Shown here: one piece after another, positions 16,852-25,224 of the stretch
Layout: each line of letters begins with the position of its first letter
How positions within the stretch are numbered: the stretch's first letter is position 1
NCBI RefSeq assembly: GCF_001310895.1
Contig: NZ_BAZS01000009.1
Location: 47,029-111,028 of the forward strand
Source: Virgibacillus halodenitrificans JCM 12304
Lineage (GTDB): Bacteria > Bacillota > Bacilli > Bacillales > Amphibacillaceae
DNA length: 64,000 nucleotides
Direction: 5' to 3'
The notes under the pieces: generated by a model
The model's database searches: none
What the model saw: only the letters and a program-made list of their open reading frames with translations
Told to the model about the DNA's origin: nothing
Position numbers and translations under genes: made by a program

Positions 16852-19599
16852 TTGAAAAAATGGATTGTACTTCTTTTTTGCATCTTGTTAATTGTTTTTC
16901 TTCGTCCATCACAGGAAGTAAAAGCCAAAGAACCAAATACAAAACCTAAGGTGATTCCGAGTTTACAGGAGTGGACTGGTTCGAATGGATATTTCACTTT
17001 AAATGAAGATTCACGTATTATCGTTGATCTGGATGGTAAAGGAAAATTAATGAATACGGCTAATGTCTTTCAAAAGGATTTAAAGGAAATGACTGGTAGT
17101 ACTCTTCCAATTGAAACAGCAAAAACACCTGCTGAAGGAGATTTCTTTCTCACCCTAACAGAGGAGAAAGATCAAACAATTGGAGATGAGGGTTATCATT
17201 TTGTTGTGGAGAATGCAGTGACGATAAGAGCTAACACAAAGACTGGAGTGTTCTACGGGACAAGGACAGCACTACAAATTCTCGTTCAGGACCCAACAAA
17301 AAAGAAACTTCCTAATGGTACTGCCAAAGATTATCCGAAATATGGCGAAAGGGGATTTATGCTTGATGTTGGTCGAAAGTATTTCCCGATGGAGTTCTTA
17401 AAAGATTATGCAAAAGTGATGGCATGGTATAAGATGAATGATTTTCAACTTCATTTAAATGATAATGCAATTTTTAAAGATAACGACCGTAGCCATTGGG
17501 ATAAATATTCTGCATTTCGAATGGAAAGTGACACCTACCCGAAATTGACTGCAGAGGATGGTCATTATAGCAAAGCGGAATTCAGGGAACTACAGGATTT
17601 AGCTGAAGTGAATGGTTTAACGATCACACCAGAATTTGATACTCCGAGTCACTCACTGGCATTAACGAAACTGCGACCAGATCTGGTACATCCGGATCTA
17701 CCGGTAGATCATTTAGATATTACGCGCCAGGAGACCGTGGATTTTATTAAGTCTGTGTGGGATGAATATTATGATTTGTTCAGCACAGAAACGGTTCATA
17801 TCGGTGCAGACGAATTTTACCGAAATGACAAAGAAATGAGCAATGTCTATCGTAATTTCATTAATACACTAAATGATCAGGCTAAAAGTAATAATAAGAA
17901 AGTTCGTGCGTGGGGTGGTTTATCATACTATAAAGGGGATGTGGTTGTTGATAAAGATGTGACCTTTAATATTTGGAATGTTGGTTGGTACAATCCAAAC
18001 GAAGCCGTAAACAGTGGATATAATATTATTAATTCTGATGATGGCTTGCTCTATATTGTGCCGAAAGCAGGGTACTATCATGATTATCTTGACACAAAGT
18101 GGCTTTATAACAATTGGGAGCCTACCATTTTTAGTGGTGGAATTGCATTAGAAGAGAATAATGAACAGGTACTTGGTGGTATGTTCGCACTATGGAATGA
18201 CATGCTTGGTAAAAAAGTAAGTATCTCTGATGCACACGATCGGATTAGCAAAGCTATGCCAACATTAGCTGAAAAAATGTGGCGTGGTCATTCAGATGAA
18301 ACAACCTTTTCTCAATTTCAAGAGCTAACGAGTGAAATTGGGGTGGCACCAGGAACAAATCTTGATTATAACGTGAAAAGTAAGACAGATAAATTGATTG
18401 ACTATCCATTTGATGAGGAGAAGGTTATTGACCATTCAGGAAATAATTATGATGGAGAGATACAAGGTGCGAAACTCATCAAAGAAGGAAAGCAAGGTAA
18501 CGCATTATTATTTTCAGAGAAAACGGATCATGTAACAACAGAAGTAGACACAAAAGGTTTTCCATGGACTGTTTCGGCTTGGGTGAAGTTAGAGGATACA
18601 AAAGAACCAGAAGCAGTTTTAATGGAATCCAGTTATAGTAGTTTAAAACTTAAACAGAAAGAAACTGGTAATGCTGGATTTACAAGGGAAGGATTCGATT
18701 TCAGTTTTAATACAGCAGTTCCAACTGGAAGATGGGTACATGTTGCGTTTCGAGGGGATTTAAAAGGAACTTCTTTATTCATCGATGGGGAGTTGAAGGA
18801 TACGCTAGCTGATAACACATTACTGCCAGTACAAACAATTGGAAGTAAAACAAATTCCTTTACTGGTGTGTTAGATGAACTGCAAATCTATAATCGTTAC
18901 CTTTCTACAAGTGAAATAGCAGAGGTATCAAATGCACCAGCATGGACAATTAATATTGCCGCTGGCAAAAAGGCTACAGCTTCTTCAAATGAGACAGAAG
19001 CGTTTACACCCAATCTTGCAGTAGACGAGAATGATACAACACGCTGGGCATCCGGTTATACGGACGAAGAATGGATATATGTGGATCTATTAGACAAACA
19101 ACCTATCAATAAAGTTGTGTTGAATTGGGAGAATGCATATGGCAAAGGGTATAAAATTCAAGTTTCTAATGATGCCGAATCCTGGAAAGATGTCTACAGC
19201 ACTGAAAACGGTGACGGTGGGAAAGATATTATACACTTTCCAGAAGAAAATGCACGATATGTGCGTATGAAAGGCACAGAACGAGCAATTGATTGGGGAT
19301 TTTCTTTGTATGAATTCGAGGTATACCAGCCTGTTACTGCTTCGGGAATGATTAAGTGGATTGAACAGCTGCAGGATAGAAGTGAAATAACGAATCAGAC
19401 AGCTAGAAAATTAACTATGCACATGACAACAGTTAGCCGTTATGCCGATCAACAACGTACTGATAAGGTATTAAAGCACGTAGAAGGTTTTCTGAAATTG
19501 AATAAGAAACTGCTTGAAGAAGGCGATCTTACCGATGAGGTTTATGAGAAACTAAAAGCTGCTGCAATTGAACTTCAAATTAAGTGGCAGATGAATTAA
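16852..19599 (+). CDS. Secreted GH20 beta-N-acetylhexosaminidase with LamG-like, discoidin-like and C-terminal helical domains
   Basis: GH20 enzymes cleave terminal beta-GlcNAc or beta-GalNAc. The TTG start follows GAGAGGTG 8-10 bases upstream, and the signal peptide is residues 1 to about 25 (ends near EVKA). A GH20b domain (about 35-160) and the catalytic barrel (about 163-500) follow. The hallmark Asp-Glu pair is D320-E321 in HIGADEF. A LamG/concanavalin-like domain (about 520-700), an F5/8-type carbohydrate-binding domain (about 705-830) and the shared helical domain (about 835-915, with MHMTTVSRY and KHVEGF) complete the 915-residue protein. Only 47 bases separate it from the GH84 copy 2 region, with no terminator, so it is probably co-transcribed. 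It would finish the trimming of O-glycans opened by the GH27, GH101 and GH84 enzymes. Confidence 0.94.
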   Translation: MKKWIVLLFCILLIVFLRPSQEVKAKEPNTKPKVIPSLQEWTGSNGYFTLNEDSRIIVDLDGKGKLMNTANVFQKDLKEMTGSTLPIETAKTPAEGDFFLTLTEEKDQTIGDEGYHFVVENAVTIRANTKTGVFYGTRTALQILVQDPTKKKLPNGTAKDYPKYGERGFMLDVGRKYFPMEFLKDYAKVMAWYKMNDFQLHLNDNAIFKDNDRSHWDKYSAFRMESDTYPKLTAEDGHYSKAEFRELQDLAEVNGLTITPEFDTPSHSLALTKLRPDLVHPDLPVDHLDITRQETVDFIKSVWDEYYDLFSTETVHIGADEFYRNDKEMSNVYRNFINTLNDQAKSNNKKVRAWGGLSYYKGDVVVDKDVTFNIWNVGWYNPNEAVNSGYNIINSDDGLLYIVPKAGYYHDYLDTKWLYNNWEPTIFSGGIALEENNEQVLGGMFALWNDMLGKKVSISDAHDRISKAMPTLAEKMWRGHSDETTFSQFQELTSEIGVAPGTNLDYNVKSKTDKLIDYPFDEEKVIDHSGNNYDGEIQGAKLIKEGKQGNALLFSEKTDHVTTEVDTKGFPWTVSAWVKLEDTKEPEAVLMESSYSSLKLKQKETGNAGFTREGFDFSFNTAVPTGRWVHVAFRGDLKGTSLFIDGELKDTLADNTLLPVQTIGSKTNSFTGVLDELQIYNRYLSTSEIAEVSNAPAWTINIAAGKKATASSNETEAFTPNLAVDENDTTRWASGYTDEEWIYVDLLDKQPINKVVLNWENAYGKGYKIQVSNDAESWKDVYSTENGDGGKDIIHFPEENARYVRMKGTERAIDWGFSLYEFEVYQPVTASGMIKWIEQLQDRSEITNQTARKLTMHMTTVSRYADQQRTDKVLKHVEGFLKLNKKLLEEGDLTDEVYEKLKAAAIELQIKWQMN

Positions 19600-19615
19600 T
19601 GTGAGCAGGGGCATG

Positions 19616-19676
19616 GCGAGCTCGGTTTAATGTTTATAATTATGCTTCTCATTTAGATTAAATAATCCGAGCTTGC
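19616..19676 (+). terminator. Long-loop hairpin after the GH20 gene
   Basis: GCGAGCTCGG pairs with CCGAGCTTGC (one G-U pair), and the inner TTTAAT / ATTAAA arms can extend the stem. No T run follows directly, so it is only a possible terminator between GH20 and the second CalY/TasA unit. Confidence 0.4.
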
Positions 19677-19732
19677 TTCACAGCCTTACATATCCATAGT
19701 TATATAGAAGAATATACCTACCAGTTGATGGT

Positions 19733-19759
19733 AGTTATACGTTACTAGTACGTGTAACT
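19733..19759. promoter_or_regulatory. Inverted repeat upstream of the tasA-tapA-sipW unit
   Basis: AGTTATACGT and ACGTGTAACT form an inverted repeat (one mismatch) around TACTAGT, about 45 bases before the CalY/TasA start. Position and symmetry suggest an operator. It does not match the SinR or AbrB sites known for B. subtilis tapA, so the regulator is unknown. Confidence 0.4.
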
Positions 19760-19805
19760 CTTTTGACAGACTTATCAAGACTTATTGACAGGGAGGGGGG
19801 ATAAA

Positions 19806-20402
19806 ATGAGTATAAAAAGTAAATTAATCTTTGGAACCGCAACAGCTATTTTAGGTTTATCCCTGGTAGGAGCACCAACTTACGCTTATTTCTTTCATTC
19901 TGAAAATCCTGACAAAATTTCGGAGGAGAATAAGATAGATTTGAATACGAGCACAAATACGATCATCCAGGTGGATCAGTTGAAGCCGGGAGATAAGATG
20001 ACGCGTTCCTTTAAACTAAGTAATGATGGAAACACGAATATAAAAAATGTGTTATTAGATACAACTTATACAATTGAAGATGCAAATCATAATAATATAG
20101 AAGATTTTGGGAAACACATCCGGGTGAACTTCATGTGGAATGAGGATAAGGCGCTTAGTAGGAAGTGGCCCCCAGATAATATCATCTATAAAACAACACT
20201 TTATGATTTACAAAAAATGACACCAGATGCGGTCAACAACAAGCTTTTTATTCCGTATTTTGAAGAACGTGGTGGGATAGAAGCGGGTGATACAGATAAG
20301 CTATTCGTTCAATTTGAGTTTGTCGACAACAATCAAAAACAGAATGAATTTCAAGGAGATAAGCTGGAGCTGACATGGACGTTTGAAGGGATTGCTGAGT
20401 AA
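19806..20402 (+). CDS. CalY/TasA-family secreted fibre-type protein (copy 2)
   Basis: A 198-residue homologue of the protein at 8354. The ATG is chosen because GGGAGGGGGG lies just upstream; the longer frame upstream has no support. The signal peptide covers about 1-28 with the family junction TYAYFFHSE, where the usual FSDSE is altered. LKPGDKMTRSF and FQGDKLELTWTF match the conserved ends of copy 1, and both copies share a central NNxEDFGxHI motif. It heads the likely unit tasA-like, tapA-like, sipW-like, as in Bacillus biofilm matrix loci although the order differs (B. subtilis has tapA-sipW-tasA). Family assignment is firm; a fibre role is inferred. Confidence 0.87.
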   Translation: MSIKSKLIFGTATAILGLSLVGAPTYAYFFHSENPDKISEENKIDLNTSTNTIIQVDQLKPGDKMTRSFKLSNDGNTNIKNVLLDTTYTIEDANHNNIEDFGKHIRVNFMWNEDKALSRKWPPDNIIYKTTLYDLQKMTPDAVNNKLFIPYFEERGGIEAGDTDKLFVQFEFVDNNQKQNEFQGDKLELTWTFEGIAE

Positions 20403-20534
20403 CAATAGAAGATAATTAGATGAACAACAATTATGGTGAGCGATAAGCCAATCTAAATGTTTTATAGAAAATGAGCATTTTGAGTTTGTTTCGCAAGCTT
20501 CCGAAAGTAATCACCTAAGCTAGGAGGTAGAGAA

Positions 20535-21395
20535 ATGTTTAACGAGCGAGGGAAGAAAGCGGGTAGAAAAAAGTTAGTAATAGCATCAAAACTAGTAGTA
20601 AGCATGTATGTGCTTTTATTTACCATCGGTTATTTAACTTCCAATACTGGAGCCTATTTCAATGACAAGGAAAAAGAGGAGCAAGTGATCCAAGCTGGAA
20701 CGTGGTGGGACGGTAGTAAGCTTGCTTTTACTGGTGAGCAAGACCAATCAGGGACATGTCCAGGTAAAACAATTTCTGTGACATTGCAAAACGTAGGTGC
20801 CAAGATGCTTGGAAGTACAACATATAAAATTTATTTTGCAGAAACTGGCGATCCCAAAACAGGTGAGATAATAAAAAGCGGAACAATTGCGGAGTTAGAA
20901 GAAACTGGAAATAAAGTGTTGGACTATGAAAATGTGAAAGAAGGAACCTACCAATTTTCTGTTCTGCAACGAGAAGGATTTCCAGATGAAAAACACCAGG
21001 AAATCTGGAGTGAAGAGATTGTTGTAACTTGTGAAGAGCCCGAGGCACAGCCAACAGAGGACGATGTTAAAGCTTCAGAGGAAACCTCCTCTAACCAAGT
21101 AAAGGAAGACGAACCGAAGCAAGCAGACGAGTCAGAGAGTAATCAAAATCAAGCCTCCTATGAGCAAGAAGAGTTAAAGGATAAGAAAGCAGAGACTGAG
21201 GCGAAAGAAACAACAAAGAGTAAGCAAACAACAGATGCTCAAGCAAAACTGCAGGAGAAAAAAGCAACTGATGGTGCACAGCAAGAAAGCGAATCGAAGG
21301 AGCAAGATCAAGCTGCGTCTTTAGCGGATGAAGAGACAAAAAAAGGAGCAAATGAAGATACAGGAAAGGAGCAAAAAAATGAGCCGGCAAACTAA
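20535..21395 (+). CDS. tapA: TapA-like (TasA anchoring/assembly) secreted protein
   Basis: 286 residues, with an AGGAGG site 5-10 bases before the ATG. A basic N terminus and a single membrane-spanning signal (about 18-42) lead to the junction GAYFNDKE, consistent with processing by SipW. The region from about 45 to 165 has the TapA-type fold signature, with paired cysteines near residues 75 and 165 (TCPGKT and VTCEEPE). The last 115 residues or so are a low-complexity tail rich in Glu, Lys, Gln and Ser, as in B. subtilis TapA. It overlaps the sipW start by 17 bases, so the two are translationally coupled. TapA helps assemble TasA fibres on the surface; that role is taken from the family and from this position between tasA- and sipW-like genes. 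Confidence 0.8.
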   Translation: MFNERGKKAGRKKLVIASKLVVSMYVLLFTIGYLTSNTGAYFNDKEKEEQVIQAGTWWDGSKLAFTGEQDQSGTCPGKTISVTLQNVGAKMLGSTTYKIYFAETGDPKTGEIIKSGTIAELEETGNKVLDYENVKEGTYQFSVLQREGFPDEKHQEIWSEEIVVTCEEPEAQPTEDDVKASEETSSNQVKEDEPKQADESESNQNQASYEQEELKDKKAETEAKETTKSKQTTDAQAKLQEKKATDGAQQESESKEQDQAASLADEETKKGANEDTGKEQKNEPAN

Positions 21396-21951
21396 AAAGA
21401 AGATAGGCAGATGGTTAAATAGCCTCTCCACAGGAATTTTATTTGCTGTACTAATTGCTTTCATGCTTGTAGTCATTTCTGCCAAGGCATCTGGTGGAGA
21501 GCCTCAAGTGTTTGGCTATCAATTCAAAACTGTTCTTTCCGGATCAATGGAACCCGACATTAAAACAGGTTCACTTATTGCAGTTGAATCGATCAAGGAT
21601 GCGAACGGGTTAACCAAAGGCGATGTCATCACATTTAAAAAAGATGAAAACATGCTCGTTACACACCGTATTATTGAAGTTGTGAAAAATGAAAGTGGAG
21701 TGAGTTACCGAACAAAGGGCGATAACAATGATGGTCCTGATTTAAAGCCAGTCCCTTCGGAAAATGTTGTAGCCACATACACTGGCTTTACTATTCCATA
21801 TGTAGGTTATTTTATTAATTTTGCCCAATCAAAAAATGGCGCATTGTTGCTTCTTATTCCTGGGTTTTTACTACTTTGTTATTCAGGTATAACAATCTGG
21901 AGAGCATTAAAAGAAATAGACTCGAAATCATCAAATAAAATGGAAGCATAG
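21379..21951 (+). CDS. sipW: SipW-type (ER-type) signal peptidase I
   Basis: 190 residues. The ATG at 21379 has AAGGAG seven bases upstream, whereas the frame's earlier codons lie inside tapA. One N-terminal membrane segment (about 14-36) is followed by the catalytic Ser in SGSMEP and, in place of the usual lysine, a His in VTHRI; this Ser/His arrangement defines ER-type SipW enzymes. The KGDNNDGPD box is present, and a second membrane segment lies near the C terminus (about 155-175). In Bacillus, SipW cleaves TasA and TapA; here the likely substrates are the two CalY/TasA proteins and the TapA-like protein. A strong terminator follows. Confidence 0.93.
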   Translation: MSRQTKKKIGRWLNSLSTGILFAVLIAFMLVVISAKASGGEPQVFGYQFKTVLSGSMEPDIKTGSLIAVESIKDANGLTKGDVITFKKDENMLVTHRIIEVVKNESGVSYRTKGDNNDGPDLKPVPSENVVATYTGFTIPYVGYFINFAQSKNGALLLLIPGFLLLCYSGITIWRALKEIDSKSSNKMEA

Positions 21952-22000
21952 AAAATACTGTAAAGGAATAATTTGCAACTGAAAAGAAGACTTTCTACCC

Positions 22001-22030
22001 GCTCCTGTGAAATTTTTCAGGAGCTTTTTT
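22001..22030 (+). terminator. Terminator after sipW
   Basis: Stem GCTCCTG / CAGGAGC followed by six T residues, about 50 bases after the sipW stop. It closes the matrix/glycosidase region. Confidence 0.88.
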
Positions 22031-22332
22031 ATATAAATTAACTTCGTGAATGAATTTTATCAATTGCATTAAAAGACTTATTACGTGATACCCTATTACT
22101 AAACCACTACGTAGGAGTCGGGAAACGACAAATACTGCCTAAATATTTCCTGGGAAATAAATTAGGAAATAGTGTCGAAGGTTGAGGGATATGTCGACGT
22201 TTGATATGGAAGCTCGTAATGCTACGATAGTGGACTGCTGAAGAAGCCTTCATAATTTACAATTTATGTATATTAATTGGTCTTAATCTGATTCGCGTAT
22301 CTTTTGTTCCCACCTTTTGAAAATAAAAAATG
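22031..22332. other. Intergenic stretch without recognisable features
   Basis: About 300 bases between two terminators. There is no supported reading frame, and no RNA family or mobile-element end was recognised. It may be a decayed remnant. Confidence 0.5.
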
Positions 22333-22368
22333 AAAAAAGAATCGGTTTGCTTTGACCGATTCTTTTTT
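22333..22368 (-). terminator. Terminator of the STAS-like gene
   Basis: AAGAATCGGT pairs with ACCGATTCTT, flanked by A and T runs, so it can act in both directions. It lies about 20 bases beyond the stop of the minus-strand gene at 22390. Confidence 0.87.
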
Positions 22369-22389
22369 ACTGTAAATTCAAGTAGTCGC

Positions 22390-22737
22390 TTATTTTCGAA
22401 GCCATTTTCTTGCTTCATCAACCTCTTCCAATGAAAAGCGTTCGATTTCTACACCAGGAATGACTTTATTTTGATCTAAGCTCATAAATGTATCATCTGC
22501 AACAATTGCACTCTTCTTGATGCTCTTTAAATGAACAACAACCTTAAATGCTTCCCATAATGCTTTTGGTGTATTACCCTCAATGTTTTTAAAAATAAAT
22601 AAAATGTTGAGTGGTTCCTCTTGCAGCTTTTTCGCCTTTAATGCTTCTTTAAATAAATGCAAATCATCCTCTGTTGCTGTTCCCTCTGTCGTTACTTCCA
22701 ACAATTCACCTTGTTTTTCTCCATCAAGTTTTAGCAT
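22390..22737 (-). CDS. Small STAS/SEC14-like (SpoIIAA-like) protein
   Basis: About 115 residues. An ATG three codons upstream (22746) touches the AAAGG site, so the second ATG (22737), with nine-base spacing, is the better start. The pattern of an N-terminal beta hairpin (GELLEVTTEGTATEDD), then LNILFIF and a helix with ALWEAFKV, resembles the SpoIIAA-like STAS/SEC14 family (COG-type DUF3478) common in bacilli. The function of that family is unknown. Monocistronic, with its own terminator. The fold call is from pattern only. Confidence 0.65.
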   Translation of the reverse strand: MLKLDGEKQGELLEVTTEGTATEDDLHLFKEALKAKKLQEEPLNILFIFKNIEGNTPKALWEAFKVVVHLKSIKKSAIVADDTFMSLDQNKVIPGVEIERFSLEEVDEARKWLRK

Positions 22738-22997
22738 GTTATTCATCCTTTCGAGTAGCTTTATATATTATTTTCCTTTCCAAGGAGGGAATGAAACGTA
22801 ATTTGACAATTGTATCTTAGATGTGTGTAATTCATCTAATAATAGGATAGCTTTTTCAAGCTTCTTTCATACAAATTGGATAGTTGAATGTTATTAGAAG
22901 AAGATGACTTTGTCTTTAGACTCATAATTAAGCGAAAAACTATTGAGAACCATCTGAAAGAAAAAAGAATAAGCTTGATTAATAAACGGACAATTAT

Positions 22998-23036
22998 AAA
23001 AGGCTGACAAAAATTTCACTTTTTGTCAGCCTTTTT
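22998..23036 (-). terminator. Bidirectional terminator after the siderophore-binding protein gene
   Basis: AAAAGGCTGACAAAAA pairs with TTTTTGTCAGCCTTTT around TTCAC, ending just beyond the stop of the minus-strand gene at 23041. One of the clearest terminators in the window. Confidence 0.9.
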
Positions 23037-23040
23037 TCAC

Positions 23041-24021
23041 TTATTTGTCTACTAGTTTCTCTTCTACATCATCTAACATGAGATTAGCTGCGATAACTCC
23101 ACCAGCAGTGTTCCATATTGTATCACTCACTTCATATGCTTTACCTGCTTTTACAGCACTTAGGTTTTTCCATAATGGATCATTTACCCATTCATCTTCT
23201 ACTTGCTGTCCTTCTCCTTCTTCCGGTTCATATGTGAAGTAGAAAATAACGTCCCCGTCCATTTCATCAATTCTTTCTTTCGTTACTCCTTTTGCAGCGA
23301 AATCATCTACATCCTGTGCTTCAGGGCGATCCAAACCGATTTCCTCGAGAATTACTCCTGAGAAAGAATCTTTATGGTAGATACGGACATCACTTGGCAT
23401 GAAACGAACCATAGATACTTTGGTATTAATTTTGTCGCCTAAATCCTCTTGCAGGGTTTTAATACGGTTATTGTAATCATCCAATACTTCTTGTCCTTTT
23501 TCTTCTTTCCCAACTGCCTCCGCTATTAGTTCGAAGTTTACTTTCCAGTCTCCACGAAGTGTTTCTTCGAATACGGTTGGGGCAATATCTGATAATGCTT
23601 GGTACTGTTCTTCCTGTCTCATTTTATTACCAATAATCAAATCAGGCTCTAGTGCTGCAATTGCTTCCAGATTAATATCACTTTCTGTTCCAACAACTTC
23701 TACACCTTCCATTTGATCAGCGATATGCTTATACCACTGATCCCCTGTCCAGGATTGAACTGCTCCAACTGGCTTTATTCCTAAAGATAATAATGCCTCT
23801 GTACCGTGATTAGTAAGCATGACAATTCGCTCTGGCTTTCCTTCAATAGTTGCTGTTCCCATGGCATGTTCAATTTTATAGCTTTCTCCAGCTGCTTCTT
23901 CCGTCTTGTTATCTCCGGATTTATCTGTGCTTCCTTCTTTTTTGTCAGAATCACCCGCGCCACATGCTGCTAGAAGAAAGATAAGTGAGAGTGCAATATA
24001 AAATAATGATTTTTTTAACAA
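23041..24021 (-). CDS. yfiY: Iron-siderophore ABC transporter substrate-binding lipoprotein (YfiY-like)
   Basis: 326 residues, starting at TTG with AGGAGG upstream. The lipoprotein signal ends at LLAACGAG, so the mature protein is tethered by Cys19 or Cys20. A Ser/Asp/Lys/Glu-rich linker precedes the periplasmic-binding (FhuD/FecB) fold, recognisable by PERIVMLTNHGTEALLSLG and LEPDLIIGNKMRQEE. It is divergently transcribed from the permease genes at 24226 across an intergenic region with two Fur boxes. By family and layout it binds hydroxamate or citrate-type ferric siderophores; the B. subtilis YfiY system takes schizokinen/arthrobactin. The exact substrate cannot be read from sequence. Confidence 0.9.
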   Translation of the reverse strand: MLKKSLFYIALSLIFLLAACGAGDSDKKEGSTDKSGDNKTEEAAGESYKIEHAMGTATIEGKPERIVMLTNHGTEALLSLGIKPVGAVQSWTGDQWYKHIADQMEGVEVVGTESDINLEAIAALEPDLIIGNKMRQEEQYQALSDIAPTVFEETLRGDWKVNFELIAEAVGKEEKGQEVLDDYNNRIKTLQEDLGDKINTKVSMVRFMPSDVRIYHKDSFSGVILEEIGLDRPEAQDVDDFAAKGVTKERIDEMDGDVIFYFTYEPEEGEGQQVEDEWVNDPLWKNLSAVKAGKAYEVSDTIWNTAGGVIAANLMLDDVEEKLVDK

Positions 24022-24047
24022 AATGGATTCCTCCTATGTAAATTGAA

Positions 24048-24066
24048 TTGAGAATGATTTTCATTT
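24048..24066. promoter_or_regulatory. Fur box 1
   Basis: TTGAGAATGATTTTCATTT fits the 7-1-7 Fur pattern TGAnAATnATTnTCA. It lies just upstream of the minus-strand binding-protein gene, so iron repression of that gene is likely. Confidence 0.8.
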
Positions 24067-24144
24067 GCTGTAGTTAATATAAGCTGTATTGTCTGGCTTG
24101 TCAATAAAATTTATGAAATTAATTGAAAATAAATTTTAAGTTCA

Positions 24145-24163
24145 TTGACAATGATTCTCAATT
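24145..24163. promoter_or_regulatory. Fur box 2
   Basis: TTGACAATGATTCTCAATT matches the 7-1-7 Fur pattern and lies about 60 bases before the first permease gene. Together with box 1, each divergent promoter has its own Fur site. Confidence 0.8.
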
Positions 24164-24225
24164 ATTTTAAACTGAAAATGGTTAGATGTGTACGTAACAG
24201 TTTTAGTTGAGAAAGGTATACAACA

Positions 24226-25224
24226 ATGATAAAAAGTAACGCAAATAAAATCATAGTATTAACTATAGGTGTATTATTGGTTGTCTTTCTAATGTGGGCA
24301 AGCACGATTTTTGGACTCACAAAAGTGACAACTCAAACGTTAGTTAATTCTATTTATCATTTTGATGGTTCGAATGAACACATTATTATACAACAAGCAA
24401 GAATTCCCCGGGCATTAATTGCAGCTGCCGTTGGTGGTAGTCTTGCCATAGCCGGAGCAATTATGCAAGGGTTGACGAATAATCCGTTGGCATCCCCGAG
24501 TTTGTTTGGAGTGAACGCCGGGGCAAGCTTTCTAGTTGTTGTGGGAATCAGCTTTTTAGGATTTACCTCTTCCGGAAGCTTTACCTGGCTGGCATTTGCA
24601 GGGGCTGCTGTTTCTTCAATTATTGTCTATGTTCTAGGTTCGATGGGAAGGGATGGAATAACACCAATTAAAATTACTTTAGCAGGTGCAGCAATTGCTG
24701 CATTATTTTCTTCCCTGACCCAAGGAATTTTAACCTTGAATGAAAGTGCTCTAGACCAGGTGCTTTTTTGGCTGGCAGGCTCTGTACAGGGAAGGGACTT
24801 AGACGTCTTGATAGGGGTCCTTCCGTATCTCATTTTAGGTTGGTTAGCTTCTATTTTTATTGGAAAACAAATGAATGTATTGACAATGGGAGAAGATATA
24901 GCGAAGGGCTTGGGGCAAAAAACCTTACTTATTAAAATAGTAGGTGCAATAATCGTTGTTTTATTAGCGGGTGGGTCTGTAGCTATCGCAGGTCCCATTG
25001 GTTTTATCGGGATTGTCATTCCACATATTTCAAGATGGTTTGTTGGTATAGACTATCGCTGGATTATACCATATAGCGGATTGCTTGGTGCCATGTTATT
25101 GCTTATGGCAGACATTGCAGCAAGGTATATCATTATGCCAGCTGAAGTTCCAGTAGGTGTTATGACTGCGTTTATCGGAGTTCCCTTTTTTATCTACATT
25201 GCTAGGAGGGGAATAAACGAATGA
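24226..25224 (+). CDS. yfiZ: FecCD-family siderophore ABC permease (YfiZ-like)
   Basis: 332 residues and about nine to ten membrane segments. RIPRALIAAAVGGSLAIAGA and the downstream LASPSLFGVNAGA are the conserved FecCD/BtuC motifs, and the C-terminal GFIGIVIPHISRW is the coupling region that contacts the ATPase. It overlaps the next permease by four bases (ATGA), so coupled translation is expected. Pairs with the product of 25221 as a heterodimeric channel for ferric siderophore import under Fur control. Confidence 0.92.
   Translation: MIKSNANKIIVLTIGVLLVVFLMWASTIFGLTKVTTQTLVNSIYHFDGSNEHIIIQQARIPRALIAAAVGGSLAIAGAIMQGLTNNPLASPSLFGVNAGASFLVVVGISFLGFTSSGSFTWLAFAGAAVSSIIVYVLGSMGRDGITPIKITLAGAAIAALFSSLTQGILTLNESALDQVLFWLAGSVQGRDLDVLIGVLPYLILGWLASIFIGKQMNVLTMGEDIAKGLGQKTLLIKIVGAIIVVLLAGGSVAIAGPIGFIGIVIPHISRWFVGIDYRWIIPYSGLLGAMLLLMADIAARYIIMPAEVPVGVMTAFIGVPFFIYIARRGINE

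Noticed and set aside
22031..22332. Riboswitch or small RNA between the two terminators
   Set aside because: No conserved riboswitch core could be recognised and no downstream gene on the same strand would be controlled.
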